From contig CASFTB010000005.1 of assembly GCA_949297575.1 (NCBI GenBank), forward strand, positions 1 through 64,000: DNA of 64,000 nt, read 5' to 3'. A program made the position numbers and the translations under genes. This document shows, piece after piece, positions 63,124 through 64,000 of the stretch (position 1 is its first letter; every line of letters starts with the position of its first letter). This DNA is from an uncultured Bacillota bacterium (GTDB lineage: Bacteria; Bacillota; Clostridia; Christensenellales; Borkfalkiaceae). The notes under the pieces were generated by a model that was not told the DNA's origin, ran no database searches, and was given only the letters and a program-made list of their open reading frames with translations.

Positions 63124-63185
63124 ACACAGCCCCGTCCGCGGGGCATACGGAACACGCTCCGCCTTCGGTCGGGGCTTTTCGTTTT
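63124..63185 (+). terminator. Terminator-like hairpin between rpoZ and priA
   Basis: AGCCCCG (63128-63134) can pair with CGGGGCT (63170-63176), followed by TTTCGTTTTC; CCCCG-TCCG-CGGGG is an alternative inner stem. It may act as an attenuator before priA. Confidence 0.5.
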
Positions 63186-63200
63186 CTTTCGGAGCGGCGC

Positions 63201-64000
63201 ATGACGGCGGAAGTGATCGTAGACATCGCCCACAGCGAGGTCGATAAAATTTTTGAATACACCGCCGCAGAGGGCGTAAAGGAGGGCTGCCGCGTACGCG
63301 TGCCCTTCGGCGGCCGCACGGTGGACGGGTACGTCATGCGGATCAAGGAGGGGAGCGATTTCGACCCCTCCAAACTGAAGGCGGTCGCCTGCGTCGTAGA
63401 CGAGCCGCTCACCGCGGAATGTCTCTCCCTCGCGCGCGCCCTCTCGGCGCGCTATCACTGCCCGATGGCGCAGGTGCTGCGCCTCTTCCTGCCCGCGGAG
63501 ATGCGCCGCGGCGCCGTGCGCGAACTGTATAAAAACGTCGCCGTGTTCGTCCGCGAAGCGGAGATCCCCGCCCGCGCGAAGTCGCAGGCGGCGGCGCTCG
63601 CCTTCTTGCGGGAGCGCGGCCGCTTCCCGTACACCGAATACAGGGAAAAATTCGGAGATGGCGCCGTGCGCGCCCTTCTCTCGCGCGGGGCGGTGCGCCT
63701 GGAAAAGGAGCGGGTCAACCGCACGCCGCTCAGGGGCGCGGCAGAGGGCGCCCCGCGCGAGCTGACGCCCGCCCAGCGCGCGGCGATCGCCGCCATCGAG
63801 GGCAGCGAAAAGGGCGAGCATCTCCTGCACGGCGTAACCGGCAGCGGAAAGACGGAGATCTACCTCACCCTCATCGCCGACGCGATCGCGCGTGGCAGGA
63901 GCGCCATCTTCCTCGTGCCCGAAATTTCCCTCACGCCGCAGATGTTCGCGCAGCTGCGCGCCCGTTTCGGCGACGCGGCCGCCATCCTGCACAGCGGCCT
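63201..64000 (+). CDS. priA: Primosomal protein N' (PriA helicase), N-terminal part, runs off the window
   Basis: The frame opens at ATG 63201 (GGAGCGGCGC upstream) and stays open to the window end, 266 residues. The N-terminal 3'-DNA-binding domain reads VDIAHSEVDKIFEYTAAEG and VRVPFGGRTVDGYVM, followed by ELTPAQRAAIAAIEG and Walker A HGVTGSGKTEIYL, then FLVPEISLTPQM. The helicase core and its zinc sites lie beyond the edge. Restarts stalled replication forks. Confidence 0.95.
   Translation, partial: MTAEVIVDIAHSEVDKIFEYTAAEGVKEGCRVRVPFGGRTVDGYVMRIKEGSDFDPSKLKAVACVVDEPLTAECLSLARALSARYHCPMAQVLRLFLPAEMRRGAVRELYKNVAVFVREAEIPARAKSQAAALAFLRERGRFPYTEYREKFGDGAVRALLSRGAVRLEKERVNRTPLRGAAEGAPRELTPAQRAAIAAIEGSEKGEHLLHGVTGSGKTEIYLTLIADAIARGRSAIFLVPEISLTPQMFAQLRARFGDAAAILHSG

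Overview
The window reads as a chromosomal segment of a high-GC, strictly anaerobic Clostridia-type Firmicute. The reasons are a trimeric NAD(P)-linked [FeFe]-hydrogenase with the regulatory satellites typical of Clostridia, sigma-A promoters of TTGACA-17-TATAAT type, GGAGG ribosome sites with some TTG starts, a CIRCE-controlled hrcA-grpE-dnaK-dnaJ locus, and gene pairs such as yicC/rpoZ/priA and nadD-yqeK/rsfS. A Christensenellales/Borkfalkia-like gut lineage is my guess from overall character only. No tRNA, rRNA, CRISPR array, phage or insertion sequence was seen.

Layout. 0-5 kb: M20 dipeptidase and ornithine carbamoyltransferase (minus strand), a MalK-type ABC ATPase with a degenerate signature motif, and a 10-TM heavy-metal permease. 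5.2-8.5 kb: DRTGG protein, anti-sigma-type ATPase, a sensory-type [FeFe]-hydrogenase paralogue, a second DRTGG-like protein and a PHP phosphoesterase. 8.5-16.3 kb: an unrelated block (lipoprotein, YbaK, a probable small RNA, an AT-richer island with acetyltransferase/DUF1349/AraC, hisC, an unknown gene, citrate synthase). 16.4-21.5 kb: the hydrogenase operon hndA-ATPase-hndB-hndC-hndD. The two hydrogenase halves are usually seen together, so the block looks inserted. 21.5-26.5 kb: zinc-ribbon membrane proteins, a PadR-DUF1700-DUF4097 envelope-sensing operon and a large membrane protein. 26.8-34.5 kb: PucR-type regulator, malic enzyme, DUF1349, cytidine deaminase, S41 protease, cysteine desulfurase with DUF3343, and endonuclease III. 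34.6-41.5 kb: obg, yhbY, nadD-yqeK fusion, rsfS, pyrimidine phosphorylase and deoC. 41.6-47.3 kb: a probable small RNA and the heat-shock operon. 47.4-50.2 kb: an AT-richer lipoprotein/ABC exporter pair. 50.2-54 kb: prmA, rsmE, mtaB, hinT. 54-56.6 kb: two unknown envelope proteins. 56.6-64 kb: rpsU, a small conserved gene, pcrA, ligA, yicC, rpoZ and the start of priA.

How it works together. Pyruvate/NAD metabolism (malic enzyme, citrate synthase) and the hydrogenase fit a fermenter that disposes of electrons as H2, with the HydS-like protein as a likely redox/H2 sensor. Nucleoside salvage (cdd, pdp, deoC), RNA/ribosome maintenance (obg, yhbY, rsfS, prmA, rsmE, mtaB, rpsU, yicC) and DNA repair (nth, pcrA, ligA, priA) form the housekeeping part.

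The most unusual signal is not a gene. A structured intergenic element of about 215 bp occurs in two close copies (43.64-43.86 kb and, inverted, 52.13-52.35 kb), with a diverged relative at 35.88 kb and a lone first hairpin in the yicC 5' leader. The stems change in sequence but keep pairing around an invariant AGCTGA/AGCCGA loop, as expected of a functional RNA or a hairpin-based mobile element. A second, 62-bp palindromic repeat family and two isolated promoter-to-terminator transcripts add to the non-coding content.
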